Positions 1 to 9,198 are shown, counted from the first letter of the stretch. The stretch is DNA of 64,000 bases from Bacteroides fragilis (GCF_002849695.1 NZ_CP018937.1:4960001-5024000), one strand, 5' to 3'. Notes: generated from the sequence alone by a model not told the origin. Numbers and translations are program-made.

Positions 1-62
1 AGGAGGAAGAAGAGAATTGGCTGTTTGGTTGTGACAGTATTTACTGGTTAAATTTTTATATT

Positions 63-1163
63 ATGAAAGACTTCTGTTTAGTTGTATTGGTAATATTGTT
101 TACGTGTTGTGTTTCATCTTGTCAGAAACAGATTGATAAGGGATTTGAAATGACGGTCGATCTGTCTATTTCTAATCCATATCTGCCGATGTCTGTATTG
201 GTGGACACCATTGAGTCTGTCTGGCTGCAATTACCTTCTCCTTATTTTTGGGGCATGGTCGATAATGTAATTTCAAAAGATTCTTGTTATTACATTTCGG
301 ATAGAAAGCAAGAAATGGCATTCCGGTTTGATAAGAATGGTACTTTTTTGAATACGATTGGTCAGCGGGGTGAGGGACCGGAAGAGTATAGAGAGATGGA
401 CTCTTTTTTCGTAGGAAAAGATTGTGTTTATGTCTGTGATATGGGTAAACGAACGATTTATTCTTACAGTTTTGATGGAGAATTTCGTCATTCGTTGAGC
501 TTCCCTTATTCTCTTGTTTTCAATGATGTTGTTGAGTTGCCGGATGGCCGTTTTCTCTGCCATCGTCCTTCTGAAGATGAGAATTGTAAGGGACTTTGGA
601 TTCTGGATCAGAAAGGGAGAAGAGTGAAGAATTTGTTAGAATATGAAAAGGGGATTCCTTATGTGCATTCTGCTTGGAATACACTGTGTGCTCAAGAGGA
701 TAGAACCATAAAAATCTATAATCCGGTGGATGGAAGCTATTATCAATATGATGCTGTGAATGATACAGTGGTAAGAACCATGAGGCAGAAGTCTAATTTG
801 CCTATGTTGGCGGATTTTCACTGCTCGGACCGGGAATTGTACGAGACGAAAGAGGAGTGTACATACAGTCTTTTCACGGTGGATGGAAAGAATCTTGTTT
901 TCTCTCTTTGGTCTTTTAATTCACCCAATAAAGGGATGTGGTCTGTCTATTTTAAGAAGGATGGACGGATAGAGCAAGGAAATTTGACCAAGATGGATAT
1001 TCCGGGATATTCGGAAATGGGACGTCCGGTTTCATCTAATATCCCTAATACATTTGTCACAGTTTATACGGATGAATTCCCGGATGATGCATTTCCGTCC
1101 GCTTATCAGCAACAGGAGATAAATGAGCAAACTGCGATACTTAGTCTTTTGAGATTAAAATGA
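63..1163 (+). CDS. 6-bladed beta-propeller lipoprotein
   Basis: Predicted surface or periplasmic lipoprotein of 366 aa. A hydrophobic signal (residues 4-19) ends in the lipobox VSSC at Cys20. The body has recurring beta-strand blades, and a GQRGEGPEEY motif near residue 105 matches the Bacteroidales 6-bladed beta-propeller family (PF17170 type). The frame is open from base 1, but ATG 63 is chosen because the lipoprotein signal starts there; the bases before it contain stops in the other two plus frames, so an upstream gene could end there. Two further lipoprotein genes follow on the same strand. Family members are common in Bacteroides envelope loci and their biochemical role is not established. 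The fold is fairly sure, the function is unknown. Confidence 0.75.
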   Translation: MKDFCLVVLVILFTCCVSSCQKQIDKGFEMTVDLSISNPYLPMSVLVDTIESVWLQLPSPYFWGMVDNVISKDSCYYISDRKQEMAFRFDKNGTFLNTIGQRGEGPEEYREMDSFFVGKDCVYVCDMGKRTIYSYSFDGEFRHSLSFPYSLVFNDVVELPDGRFLCHRPSEDENCKGLWILDQKGRRVKNLLEYEKGIPYVHSAWNTLCAQEDRTIKIYNPVDGSYYQYDAVNDTVVRTMRQKSNLPMLADFHCSDRELYETKEECTYSLFTVDGKNLVFSLWSFNSPNKGMWSVYFKKDGRIEQGNLTKMDIPGYSEMGRPVSSNIPNTFVTVYTDEFPDDAFPSAYQQQEINEQTAILSLLRLK

Positions 1164-1214
1164 CTATTCTGTTGATTTTTAAATAATCATAACTATATAA
1201 ACTGAATTTAAGAT

Positions 1215-2336
1215 ATGCATATCATTAAAGTGATATTTAGCCTTGCACTAATATTGAATATTTGCGTTAGTTGTCATGAAAATGATGACACCGCATACTT
1301 CAATGGTAAAATTCAAACGATTGAAGATAGTATCAAAGACACGAAGAAAGCTACATTGAAAATACTTCCATTGGATGGAGCGAATTTTGGATGGCTATCC
1401 ACATACGACTCACTGATGTTTTTTATGAATCCTAAATTACCGGATCGCTTTTATAATATATTTAATATAGACACCGGAAAAGAAATAGGCACTTTTTGTT
1501 ATAGAGGAAGTGGTCCTGGGGAAGTTGCCGCTTTGGGTCCGATTTTTCATTTCTTTAAAGAAAAAGGGGATCTGAAAACTCTACTGTTCGCTCCTAATGA
1601 AGAGAAGCTATTTATCTGGAATATAACTCAGTCGATCAAGCGGGACACCACTGTTATGGATAAGCAAATCTCCTATCCCTGGAGAGAGGAGAATGGAGGT
1701 GCTCCATACTATTTGATGTTTCTGAAGGATGAAAATACATTAATTACAGAGTTACAGTCGTTCCCGCTTAATGATAAAGAAGCTACTTTGCCCGTTTATC
1801 AAAAACGGACACTTGACACGAATAAGTTGCTGAAGAGCTTTTCAAGCTATAAGAAGTCGATAAGGAACGATGAAGCTTCCATTCTGCCGGAGTCTTTTTT
1901 CTACTCGAATGATGCCATTAAACCGGATGGAACTAAAGTGGTGCAAGCTATGGTTCATCTTGCGCAATTGAATATTCTGGATCTTGAAACAGGTCATGTG
2001 AGCGGCTATCGTTTGGAAGGTGAACCGGACTTTTCTGTTTTTAAAAGTGATGAAAAAATAAAGTCGTATTTTACAAGGGTTCAGGCAGATGACAATTACA
2101 TATATGCAGTATATTGGGGAAAAGAGCGTTGGGAACGTTTTGAGACTCCACACATGAATATCATTCATGTATATGATTGGGATGGGAATCTGGTACAAAA
2201 AATAGAGACGGATTATAGCATTGGGCAGATGTGGATAGATCCTATCCGAAATAGATTATATGTGACAAATCCCCAAATAGATGACGTGCTTTATTTAGAC
2301 CTGGATGATTTCTTGGTTCCTAACACAGGCTTATGA
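1215..2336 (+). CDS. TolB-like 6-blade propeller lipoprotein
   Basis: Predicted exported protein of 373 aa. The N-terminal signal has the lipobox NICVSC with Cys20. The body resembles the TolB-like 6-blade propeller family of Bacteroidales (PF15869 type), including a GSGPGEV motif near residue 100, the same position-type loop as GEGPEEY in the gene before it. The two genes are therefore probably distant paralogues or at least share the propeller fold. The gap to the preceding gene is 51 bp, so they may be co-transcribed. No catalytic residues are visible. A ligand-binding or scaffolding role on the cell surface is inference. Confidence 0.7.
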   Translation: MHIIKVIFSLALILNICVSCHENDDTAYFNGKIQTIEDSIKDTKKATLKILPLDGANFGWLSTYDSLMFFMNPKLPDRFYNIFNIDTGKEIGTFCYRGSGPGEVAALGPIFHFFKEKGDLKTLLFAPNEEKLFIWNITQSIKRDTTVMDKQISYPWREENGGAPYYLMFLKDENTLITELQSFPLNDKEATLPVYQKRTLDTNKLLKSFSSYKKSIRNDEASILPESFFYSNDAIKPDGTKVVQAMVHLAQLNILDLETGHVSGYRLEGEPDFSVFKSDEKIKSYFTRVQADDNYIYAVYWGKERWERFETPHMNIIHVYDWDGNLVQKIETDYSIGQMWIDPIRNRLYVTNPQIDDVLYLDLDDFLVPNTGL

Positions 2337-2354
2337 ATTCATCAACTAAAATAA

Positions 2355-2386
2355 TAGGATTGCCTCCGATGTCAAATTCAATCCTA
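2355..2386 (+). terminator. weak hairpin after propeller genes
   Basis: TAGGATTG (2355-2362) pairs perfectly with CAATCCTA (2379-2386) across a 16-nt loop. It is followed by AAAAC rather than a T run, so it is a poor intrinsic terminator. It sits in the 108-bp gap before the transglutaminase-like gene. Confidence 0.3.
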
Positions 2387-2444
2387 AAACATGAATATCT
2401 TAGAAAGAATAAGTCTGAATAGAAAATAAGCATTTGTTTTAACT

Positions 2445-4358
2445 ATGAAATATATACTGTTTATCCTGTTAGTTTTAACTTTGGCAGCTTGTCAATCGGA
2501 GAAAGATAGGCGGTTGGAATATGCTTTGGAATTTGCCGGCGATAATTGCGTGGAGCTTGAAAAGGTATTAGAACATTATAGAACTGATCCGGAAAAATTG
2601 GAGGCAGCTCGTTTTTTAATTCGTAATATGCCGGGATGGTATTCTTATGAAGGAAATGAACTTGATTCTATTCACCATTTATTAGTTGGGGTTTGTGAAG
2701 GGCGTCCTATATCTAAAAGGGAGAAGAATAAATGGAACAGAATTTCCTTTGACTCTCTCTCCAAGATATATGACGCCCAAGTGATAACAGCGGAATATTT
2801 GATAGATAATATAGACCTGGCTTTTGAAGTTTGGAGGAAATATCCTTGGAATAGAAATTTGCCGTTCGATGATTTTTGCGAACTGATATTACCTTACAGA
2901 ATAGCCGATGAACCTTTATCGGATTGGCGTAAATTGTATTATGAAGATTATGGAACTCTACTCGATTCTCTTTATAAGGGGGATGATGTTATTGAAGCTT
3001 CTAAGATCATTGACGGGAAACTGAGAAAGCTGTATTACATCTACAATACTGATTTTCGGATACCTCACTTGGATGCTGTTTTTCTTTATCATAATCGGAT
3101 TGGTTATTGTCGTGAAGCATGCGACCTGATAATATATGCTATGCGTGCTTGTGGAATTCCTGTTGCGACCGACTATTTTGTTTATTCACCCGATTATCAA
3201 CATTATCATTGTTGGACGATGTTGCGTGACACAACAGGAACTTTTCTTCAATTCGGATTTAATGAGTTTGAAGCGTCACGTGATACCTTACGGCATGACG
3301 GAAGGAAAAAGGGGAAAGTGTATCGCTATTGTTTTGGCGTACAACCTGAGAAAATCTCCGGGATTTCGGGCAATAAACGGTTGTATCCTGTGTTTAGAAA
3401 TAGATTTGTGAAAGATGTGACATCTGAATATTTTGGAAGCAATGATACGACAATACCGATACAAATACCTGGAGAGCAATACATCTACTTAGGGATATTC
3501 AGTCCCGGCGGATGGATTCCTGTAGATATGGCACTTGGTAATGCGGGTAAGGTTACTTTCCGGGATATAGAACCCGATGTGATTTATCAGACTCTTTATC
3601 AGGGAGATGGAGGAAAACTTTATCCGGCGGGATATCCGTTCATATCTAAAAGGGGAGGTGAGTTTGTTTTGCTGAAACCCAATATCGATTTGATGAAGGA
3701 AGCTATATTAAGGCGGAAAATGCCTCAGCAAAAGACAATTGCGGAATGGGCTTATCGAGCAGTTATAGGGGCAAAGATTGAAGCTGCCAGTGATTTGTCA
3801 TTTATACATGCAGATCTGTTATGGCAATTTGAGGATACGCTTACCACTAATTATTGCATATTAACTCCGCCTTCAAGAAAGAAGCATAGGTATGTGCGGT
3901 ATGTTGCTCCGGCAGGGAAAAGAATGGAGTTGGCGGAACTGGCACTATTTAAGGATTCACTGTGTCAGGAGAAGATTCGGTTGAGGAGGATAAACAGTAT
4001 AGAACCGATTGCAAAATTAGAGTATGTTACAGATGGCAATATATTGACTTATTTTCAGGCACGTGATACATCTTCTTATCTGGCCTATGATCTGGGAGAA
4101 AGTATGCCGATTGAAAGAATTGTTTTTTCTCCGCGTAACGATGATAATTACATCTGGCCCGGGGATAATTATGAGTTATTCTATCAAGACGGAATCAATG
4201 GATGGAAGTCATTAGGCAGGAAAGTGGCAACGGAAAGAAAAATTGAATTTTTAGTTCCACAGAATGCCTTATTGTGGTTGAGGAACTGTACCAAAGGACG
4301 GGAAGAACAGGTTTTTATCTATAAAAATGGAAGGCAAGCTTTTACGTTTGATTTATAA
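2445..4358 (+). CDS. transglutaminase-like lipoprotein with discoidin-like C-terminus
   Basis: Predicted lipoprotein of 637 aa with lipobox LAAC (Cys16). The central part looks like a transglutaminase-like cysteine-protease fold: the candidate nucleophile is Cys222 in GYCREACDL, followed by the histidine-bearing stretch HYHCWTML (His253/His255). Residues from about 500 to the end (SYLAYDLGE, IERIVFSPRNDD) look like a discoidin/F5-8-type galactose-binding beta sandwich. Known families of this layout act on peptides or glycans outside the cell; the substrate here is unknown. It is the third lipoprotein gene in a row on this strand. Whether the catalytic triad is complete cannot be shown by eye, because the acidic member is not obvious. 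Confidence 0.65.
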   Translation: MKYILFILLVLTLAACQSEKDRRLEYALEFAGDNCVELEKVLEHYRTDPEKLEAARFLIRNMPGWYSYEGNELDSIHHLLVGVCEGRPISKREKNKWNRISFDSLSKIYDAQVITAEYLIDNIDLAFEVWRKYPWNRNLPFDDFCELILPYRIADEPLSDWRKLYYEDYGTLLDSLYKGDDVIEASKIIDGKLRKLYYIYNTDFRIPHLDAVFLYHNRIGYCREACDLIIYAMRACGIPVATDYFVYSPDYQHYHCWTMLRDTTGTFLQFGFNEFEASRDTLRHDGRKKGKVYRYCFGVQPEKISGISGNKRLYPVFRNRFVKDVTSEYFGSNDTTIPIQIPGEQYIYLGIFSPGGWIPVDMALGNAGKVTFRDIEPDVIYQTLYQGDGGKLYPAGYPFISKRGGEFVLLKPNIDLMKEAILRRKMPQQKTIAEWAYRAVIGAKIEAASDLSFIHADLLWQFEDTLTTNYCILTPPSRKKHRYVRYVAPAGKRMELAELALFKDSLCQEKIRLRRINSIEPIAKLEYVTDGNILTYFQARDTSSYLAYDLGESMPIERIVFSPRNDDNYIWPGDNYELFYQDGINGWKSLGRKVATERKIEFLVPQNALLWLRNCTKGREEQVFIYKNGRQAFTFDL

Positions 4359-4456
4359 AAGTTGGGTGTGCGATGGTGTATGAGGAGGTTGTTTCCGGAA
4401 AAGGAAATATGAGATAATTGATGTTTTATTAGCTATATTCCCCAGGACTGAAAGGT

Positions 4457-5473
4457 TTAGTTCATCATCAGACTCATATACGGTTGCATCTCGCACAGTA
4501 TTTTTTCTGATAGTTCACCGATGGTCATTCGGGTGTGTGCTCCCGGTAAGCGGACCTCACTGGTCATGCACTTTCCATTGCAAAGATAATAATATCCGTT
4601 ATTGGCTGACAATTGTTCATCGGTCAGTTCAATGTTCATTTCTATTTCCGGATGACTGGCTGCATAGAGCTGAAGAACTGTCCGGGCATCAATGACACGT
4701 GCCATTCCTAATGTTTCGTTGGGCAGGGAGGCTACAGGGGGAAGTTGAAGAATGATCCGGTCGGTGCCGTTCCTTAGCCCGGCCCGGCAGAGCAATTGTG
4801 CCCGGACAGCTTCATTGTCAGCAAATAACTCGTTGATATACGAGGTATTATCGTGTTTATAGACAACAGCTATACCCGTTATTCGATTGTCCTTTCGGGC
4901 TACGAGAGCGGTATTTTGTGTCAAGGCAAGATCGGCAAGAACTACTTTGAAATCAGTGGACGTATGTTGTAAACAACAGGTACGTTCTGATAATTTGCCG
5001 TTCAAATATTGATAAACATCTTCTTGGTATTCTGTAACTTCCTCAATGCTGCCCGTTTCCGAATCGGCAGGTAATTCTGAAAGAGAGAAGGATTGGTGAG
5101 AGATGCGGAAAACCGGGGCATAACCTGCTTTTGCATAATAACCGAACAACCAGGGTTCAGCGGGAATAAGCGTACTAAACAGGACACCGTTGCGGAGCAT
5201 ACGTGCAAAACTTTGTGACAGTAGTTCGCGCATCACCCCTTTGCTTCGATAGTCGGGATGAGTGCATGCGCCGGATATGTATGAAGTAGGCACGGTTTGA
5301 CCACAAAACGTCATGGGATAAGGGAGCATTTGGAGCGCAGCAATCACTTCTTCGCCACTTTGGATGGCTAAGTTGACTTCGTTGTTATAACGAAGCCGGA
5401 AGTAGAGTTCGATGAATGCTTCGCTATCATCGAAACACAATTTCCATAATGATTTTACCTGTTCTCTTATCAT
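4457..5473 (-). CDS. GNAT family N-acetyltransferase (Eis-like)
   Basis: Predicted cytoplasmic acetyltransferase of 338 aa. The acetyl-CoA-binding motif A region reads ISGACTHPDYRSKGVMREL (residues ~66-84), with the R-x-x-G-x-[GV] type loop. The protein is about twice the size of a single GNAT domain, which with the C-terminal sterol-carrier-like region suggests the Eis-type architecture of tandem GNAT folds. Its start is 8 bp downstream of the stop of the DUF2156 gene, so the two are surely one transcript. The substrate is unknown. Confidence 0.7.
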   Translation of the reverse strand: MIREQVKSLWKLCFDDSEAFIELYFRLRYNNEVNLAIQSGEEVIAALQMLPYPMTFCGQTVPTSYISGACTHPDYRSKGVMRELLSQSFARMLRNGVLFSTLIPAEPWLFGYYAKAGYAPVFRISHQSFSLSELPADSETGSIEEVTEYQEDVYQYLNGKLSERTCCLQHTSTDFKVVLADLALTQNTALVARKDNRITGIAVVYKHDNTSYINELFADNEAVRAQLLCRAGLRNGTDRIILQLPPVASLPNETLGMARVIDARTVLQLYAASHPEIEMNIELTDEQLSANNGYYYLCNGKCMTSEVRLPGAHTRMTIGELSEKILCEMQPYMSLMMN

Positions 5474-5480
5474 CAGTATG

Positions 5481-6398
5481 CTACCATTTTATCATTTCTA
5501 CAGGTTGTTCTTTCAAACAAGCCATATATTTCTCCAGAATCGTTTCCGGGTGATATGAGAGCTTAGCTTTACGCAACCCTTCTATTCCCAAATCTTCTTC
5601 ACGGTTGATGTAAATATATTGTTCGGGGATGTGGTTGGCAAATTCGTAATTGATCATGGCATAAGCTCCATCAATATTCGTATCTGCTTTTTCCACATGT
5701 ACACCGAAGGTTTCTTTATTGATCGGCATGCCGAAAGTAAAAGCTACAATCTGACCATTGACATGCAGGATACCTCCCGTTAGTCCTAACTCTTCGAAAT
5801 GGTTGAGGGCATAGAGCAAAGCACGGCGCTCGTTTCCGGTTCCCTCCTGCTGGTCACAGTCATTGGCTTTGCACCATTTTGCTTCCAGTTCCAGACACTC
5901 CTGAATTCTGTCTTTGGTGATCGGAGTGTATTCGTAATCAGGGTATGTGTTGCGAAATTTGTTGATGTGATTCCGCTTTGACTGGAATTTTTTTCCCTTC
6001 AGTGTTGCGAGATCGCTGCGCAAATAAATGTAGTCGGCATAATCACGGTCAACCGTGAATCCGAACTGACCGGGCATGATAGCCTCAAGGTCTTCGCGCA
6101 TACACGAACAGACACCCAGCATACAAAAAGGTTCGCCCTCCTGCCGGGCATCCTCAACCAGTTCGTTCAATACCTTTTCGAGGTTTCCTTCACCGACAGG
6201 CATCATATAAGCCAGTTCATCACCGGCCCAAAATTTGAAAACCAGAAAGTTATCGACTATGGCAAACTTGGTGTGATACAAGAACCGCCAGCTGCATAAG
6301 TTTGAAAAAGATAGGTCGCAGTTGCGGCGGCAACTATTCATCGTGTAAGCTGTGATGGTATCCTTATCCTGGATCGTTATATCTTTGAATGCGATCAT
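5481..6398 (-). CDS. DUF2156 domain protein (LPG synthase C-terminal fold)
   Basis: Protein of 305 aa matching the DUF2156 / phosphatidylglycerol lysyltransferase C-terminal fold (PF09924), which is a double GNAT-like fold. Recognisable parts are the N-terminal CDLSFSNLCSWRF stretch, KRNHINKFRN near residue 145 and the C-terminal INREEDLGIEGLRKAK stretch. MprF-type enzymes move an amino acid from a charged tRNA to a lipid, but this protein has no membrane segments, so lipid aminoacylation is not implied. It is transcribed with the GNAT gene that follows. A -7 element lies 37 bp upstream of its start. Confidence 0.7.
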   Translation of the reverse strand: MIAFKDITIQDKDTITAYTMNSCRRNCDLSFSNLCSWRFLYHTKFAIVDNFLVFKFWAGDELAYMMPVGEGNLEKVLNELVEDARQEGEPFCMLGVCSCMREDLEAIMPGQFGFTVDRDYADYIYLRSDLATLKGKKFQSKRNHINKFRNTYPDYEYTPITKDRIQECLELEAKWCKANDCDQQEGTGNERRALLYALNHFEELGLTGGILHVNGQIVAFTFGMPINKETFGVHVEKADTNIDGAYAMINYEFANHIPEQYIYINREEDLGIEGLRKAKLSYHPETILEKYMACLKEQPVEMIKW

Positions 6399-6434
6399 AA
6401 AGTTTTTGTTTCCTAATTAACTGTTTATATATAA

Positions 6435-6442
6435 CAAAGATA
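6435..6442 (-). promoter_or_regulatory. -7 element for DUF2156-GNAT genes
   Basis: On the minus strand this reads TATCTTTG, a perfect match to the Bacteroides -7 consensus TAnnTTTG, 37 bp upstream of the DUF2156 start. No clear -33 TTG is seen. Confidence 0.55.
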
Positions 6443-6453
6443 AAACGATTTTG

Positions 6454-7149
6454 TTAGAGAATGCCTAACATTCGTAAAATAGTTGGAGTCAACAATGCGG
6501 TAAATATACCGTTGAGCGTTAAGCCAAGACTTGCATAGGCTCCGTATTTGCTACTGATGTCCATAGCCGTTGAGGTGCCGACGGCATGTGCGGCCGTACC
6601 CATGGAGAGTCCTTGAGCTATAGGACTACCTACGTGCATGATTTTCATGGTCTTGAAACCTAATACAGCACCCAGCAGACCTACACATACTACTACAGCT
6701 GCTGTCAGTGACGGAATTCCCCCCAATGTTTTAGTGACTTCCATAGCAATCGGAGTGGTTACCGATTTAGGAGCAAGTGACAGAATTACTTCCTGCGAGG
6801 CTCCCATTAACTTGGCTATCAATACTACTGATATCACACCGACGATACAGCCGGCCAATTGGGACAGAATGATGGGAAGCAGCTGTTTTTTTATGGTTTC
6901 AAGTTGCAGATATAAAGGAACTCCAAGTGCTACGACTGCCGGTTTCAGCCAAAATTCAATCAGATGTCCACCCTGATTGTAAGTCTCAAAAGAGATGTTT
7001 GTTATTTTGAGGAAGATAATAATGACTGCAATAGTCAACAGGATCGGATTTAGCAACAGAATTCCTGTCTTTTTCTGTAAAAGCTTGGCAAAGAAGTAAA
7101 TCCCAAAAGTGATTGCCAACAGGAAAAATTCATTTTCTAAATAGTTCAT
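6454..7149 (-). CDS. lrgB: LrgB/CidB family membrane protein
   Basis: Inner-membrane protein of 231 aa, the usual length for LrgB. It is almost wholly hydrophobic, with about six to eight predicted transmembrane segments and the family motifs SVTTPIAMEV (~128-137) and GTAAHAVGTSTA (~184-195). LrgAB/CidAB systems are linked to murein hydrolase control, overflow export and programmed lysis in other bacteria; their role in Bacteroides is not settled. The start ATG overlaps the stop of lrgA (ATGA), so translation was probably coupled. The lrgA partner is frameshifted here, so LrgB may act alone or not at all. Confidence 0.85.
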   Translation of the reverse strand: MNYLENEFFLLAITFGIYFFAKLLQKKTGILLLNPILLTIAVIIIFLKITNISFETYNQGGHLIEFWLKPAVVALGVPLYLQLETIKKQLLPIILSQLAGCIVGVISVVLIAKLMGASQEVILSLAPKSVTTPIAMEVTKTLGGIPSLTAAVVVCVGLLGAVLGFKTMKIMHVGSPIAQGLSMGTAAHAVGTSTAMDISSKYGAYASLGLTLNGIFTALLTPTILRMLGIL

Positions 7150-7483
7150 TTGAGTTTACGTGTTAATTGATGAACCCATCCGGTGATGACAAGCACCAGC
7201 AGAGTACTGACTAAGGTAGCTATCACAATCGGCCAGAATTGCGCCGCAATGATGTCGAAATACAACATCAGGGCCACTCCCGGGGGATGAAGAAGAAACC
7301 AAGATTAGCAACCAGAAAGTCGGACATTCCTTGCACCCAATGCAATTTAATCCAACCTAATTTTAAAAAAAGGGTGAGCAGCAACATCCCGATGATGCTG
7401 GACGGGAGCTTAATCCCCGTGAGATAAACAATCAATTCACCCAAAGCCAAACAGCCAAATAAAATGGCACACTGACGTATCAT
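7146..7483 (-). pseudogene. lrgA: LrgA/CidA family protein, frameshifted
   Basis: The first part of the gene encodes a clear LrgA: GELIVYLTGIKLPSSIIGM and then FLVANLGFFFIP. At a run of five C (plus-strand G at 7282-7286) the frame shifts and stops at once. Adding one C restores FIPPGVALMLYFDIIA and a final transmembrane segment ending at 7146, where the TGA overlaps the lrgB start. The repaired protein is about 112 aa, the normal family length. Start ATG 7483 is chosen because a -7 element at 7514-7521 excludes any earlier start. This may be a true null mutation, slippage-mediated phase variation or a sequencing error in a homopolymer. Confidence 0.85.
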
Positions 7484-7513
7484 ACTATTACCTATTGAAT
7501 TTTGAAAACGTTG

Positions 7514-7521
7514 CAAAGTTA
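7514..7521 (-). promoter_or_regulatory. -7 element for lrgAB
   Basis: On the minus strand this reads TAACTTTG, matching TAnnTTTG. It overlaps the upstream end of the open frame, which places the lrgA start at 7483. Confidence 0.55.
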
Positions 7522-7628
7522 TGAAAAATAGAGTTAGGGTATCAACTAATATGGTACGAAGATTCTTTTTTAACAGTGGACAACTACAAAAAAATCAAGA
7601 AAAAGTAAACGAAATGGATTACTTTATC

Positions 7629-7636
7629 TATTTTTG
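7629..7636 (+). promoter_or_regulatory. -7 element for the 7.7-10.8 kb envelope locus
   Basis: TATTTTTG matches the Bacteroides -7 consensus, 55 bp before the first gene of the locus. The leader is A-rich and holds no hairpin that I can see. Confidence 0.6.
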
Positions 7637-7691
7637 CAAAATGAAAAACGAATATACATAACGAATATTAACTACTAAAAACAGAATTGAC

Positions 7692-8375
7692 ATGAAAAAG
7701 AGTTTATTAATCAGTGTTTTTGCAACACTGGCAATGATGATTTCTTTAAATGCATTTGCACAAGAAAAAGCGACAGGTAAGGCTTATAAAGCAATTCAAA
7801 AGGACGAAAAAGTAATCAACAAAGATTTGCAGAAAAAAGCGATTAAAGAAGCCCGCAAAGAGGCGAAAGCACTGGCAAAAGAAGGCTTCAAGACTCCGGT
7901 TGGAAAATTGCCGTTGGACAAACAGCTGGAAAATTCATGGGAAAAACAGATGGAAATCGATATGAATGGCAATCCATATTGGTATATAGCAACTGCAAGA
8001 GTGATTGGTGGAAATCAGTCGGCTGCGGCTATGCAGGCAACCAATACTGCTAAGATTGACATTGCCGGACAGGTTCAGACAAAGGTGACTCAACTGATTG
8101 AATCGAAGGTTGCCAATGACGATATGGGACAGGAAGAAGCGGCCAGCCTGTCGAGTGCTGTAGCTGCCGGAAAAAGTATTATCAGCGGAACATTGGGGCG
8201 CACTATTCCTTTGGTGGAAGTGTACAGGACATTGCCAAATAAAAATGTTGAGGTAATGGTTACCATTGGTTACAGTCTGGAGGCGGCAAACAAAGTTGCT
8301 GTCAAAGCGCTTAGCGAAGAATTGGCTAAAAAATCACCGGAACTGGCTAAAGAACTGGATAAACTTGCTCAGTGA
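7692..8375 (+). CDS. exported LPP20-like protein
   Basis: Protein of 227 aa with a cleavable signal peptide ending AFAQ (residues 1-23). A lysine/alanine-rich stretch, probably helical (30-75), precedes a domain with ATARVIGGNQSAAAMQATN and later VEVMVTIGYSL. This alternation of an alanine-rich helix and a closing beta strand resembles LPP20/FlgT-N-like lipoprotein domains, though there is no lipobox. It is the first gene of a three-gene exported set, 25 bp before the next gene. The function is unknown; a cell-envelope structural role is inferred from the neighbours. Confidence 0.6.
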   Translation: MKKSLLISVFATLAMMISLNAFAQEKATGKAYKAIQKDEKVINKDLQKKAIKEARKEAKALAKEGFKTPVGKLPLDKQLENSWEKQMEIDMNGNPYWYIATARVIGGNQSAAAMQATNTAKIDIAGQVQTKVTQLIESKVANDDMGQEEAASLSSAVAAGKSIISGTLGRTIPLVEVYRTLPNKNVEVMVTIGYSLEAANKVAVKALSEELAKKSPELAKELDKLAQ

Positions 8376-8400
8376 GTTTTAATATAAAAAGGCAAACTGA

Positions 8401-9198
8401 ATGAACGTAAACAGGCTATTAGGAATTTTAGCTGTACTTTTATTGACCGCTGCCAGCGCTCTTTACGCGCAGAAACCCGTAAAAGTGAAAGGTGTACAAG
8501 GGCGTTGGCAGGTCAGCGATGACATCACATTGAAGCAGGCGGAAGAGCGTGCTTTTATGGAAGCAAAGAAAGCTGCTTTGCAAAAGGCGGGCGTGATGGA
8601 GAATGTGTGGTCTGTTTTTGGGCAGATTACCCAGGAAGACGGACAGGAGCTTCACGAAGCTTATTCGCAAATGAATGTGCTTGCTATCGGAGGAATGGTG
8701 AATATTACTAATAAAAAGGTAGAAGAGGTTTGGGACACAGATACACGCAGCTTGTATAAGGTAGTAACCATCGATGCCGAAGTGCAGAAAGAGGATAAAC
8801 CGGACAGTTCGTATGCTCTCGAAGTGAAAGGGGTGGAGACACTCTATCGTGAGGGGGATGTGTTTCACTGTAAATTGACTGTACATGGTACGGATTCATA
8901 CTTGAAGTTTTTCTGGTTCGACAGTAATGGGGGAGCTTTGCTTTATCCTAATAGTTACGAACCCAATACGTTGTTGAAAGCCGGCAAAGAATATTCGATT
9001 CCTTTCAGTAATGCTGTGGACTATCGTATGGAGAAACAGCATAACAAGGAGAGCGAGAAGATAAATATGATGATGGTGGCAACTAAAGAGGATATTCCGT
9101 TTACTAAAGAGGTCACTTATCAGAATGTATTAGAGTGGGTGTACTCTATTCCGGCAGTTCAGCGTTGTGCTTTTTATGAAATGGTACTTATAAAATAG
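8401..9198 (+). CDS. exported DUF4384 domain protein
   Basis: Protein of 265 aa with a signal peptide ending LYAQ (residues 1-24). The N-terminal half has an alanine/lysine-rich helix (AEERAFMEAKKAALQKAG) and a strand ending LYKVVTIDAEVQ, as in LPP20/FlgT-N domains. The C-terminal half fits DUF4384: YREGDVFHCKLTVHGTDSYL, then GGALLYPNSYEPNTLLKAG and YSIPF. DUF4384 proteins are periplasmic or surface beta-sandwich proteins of unknown action. It lies between the LPP20-like gene and the transglutaminase-like gene, and the same N-terminal theme in both small proteins suggests that they form a complex. Confidence 0.65.
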   Translation: MNVNRLLGILAVLLLTAASALYAQKPVKVKGVQGRWQVSDDITLKQAEERAFMEAKKAALQKAGVMENVWSVFGQITQEDGQELHEAYSQMNVLAIGGMVNITNKKVEEVWDTDTRSLYKVVTIDAEVQKEDKPDSSYALEVKGVETLYREGDVFHCKLTVHGTDSYLKFFWFDSNGGALLYPNSYEPNTLLKAGKEYSIPFSNAVDYRMEKQHNKESEKINMMMVATKEDIPFTKEVTYQNVLEWVYSIPAVQRCAFYEMVLIK

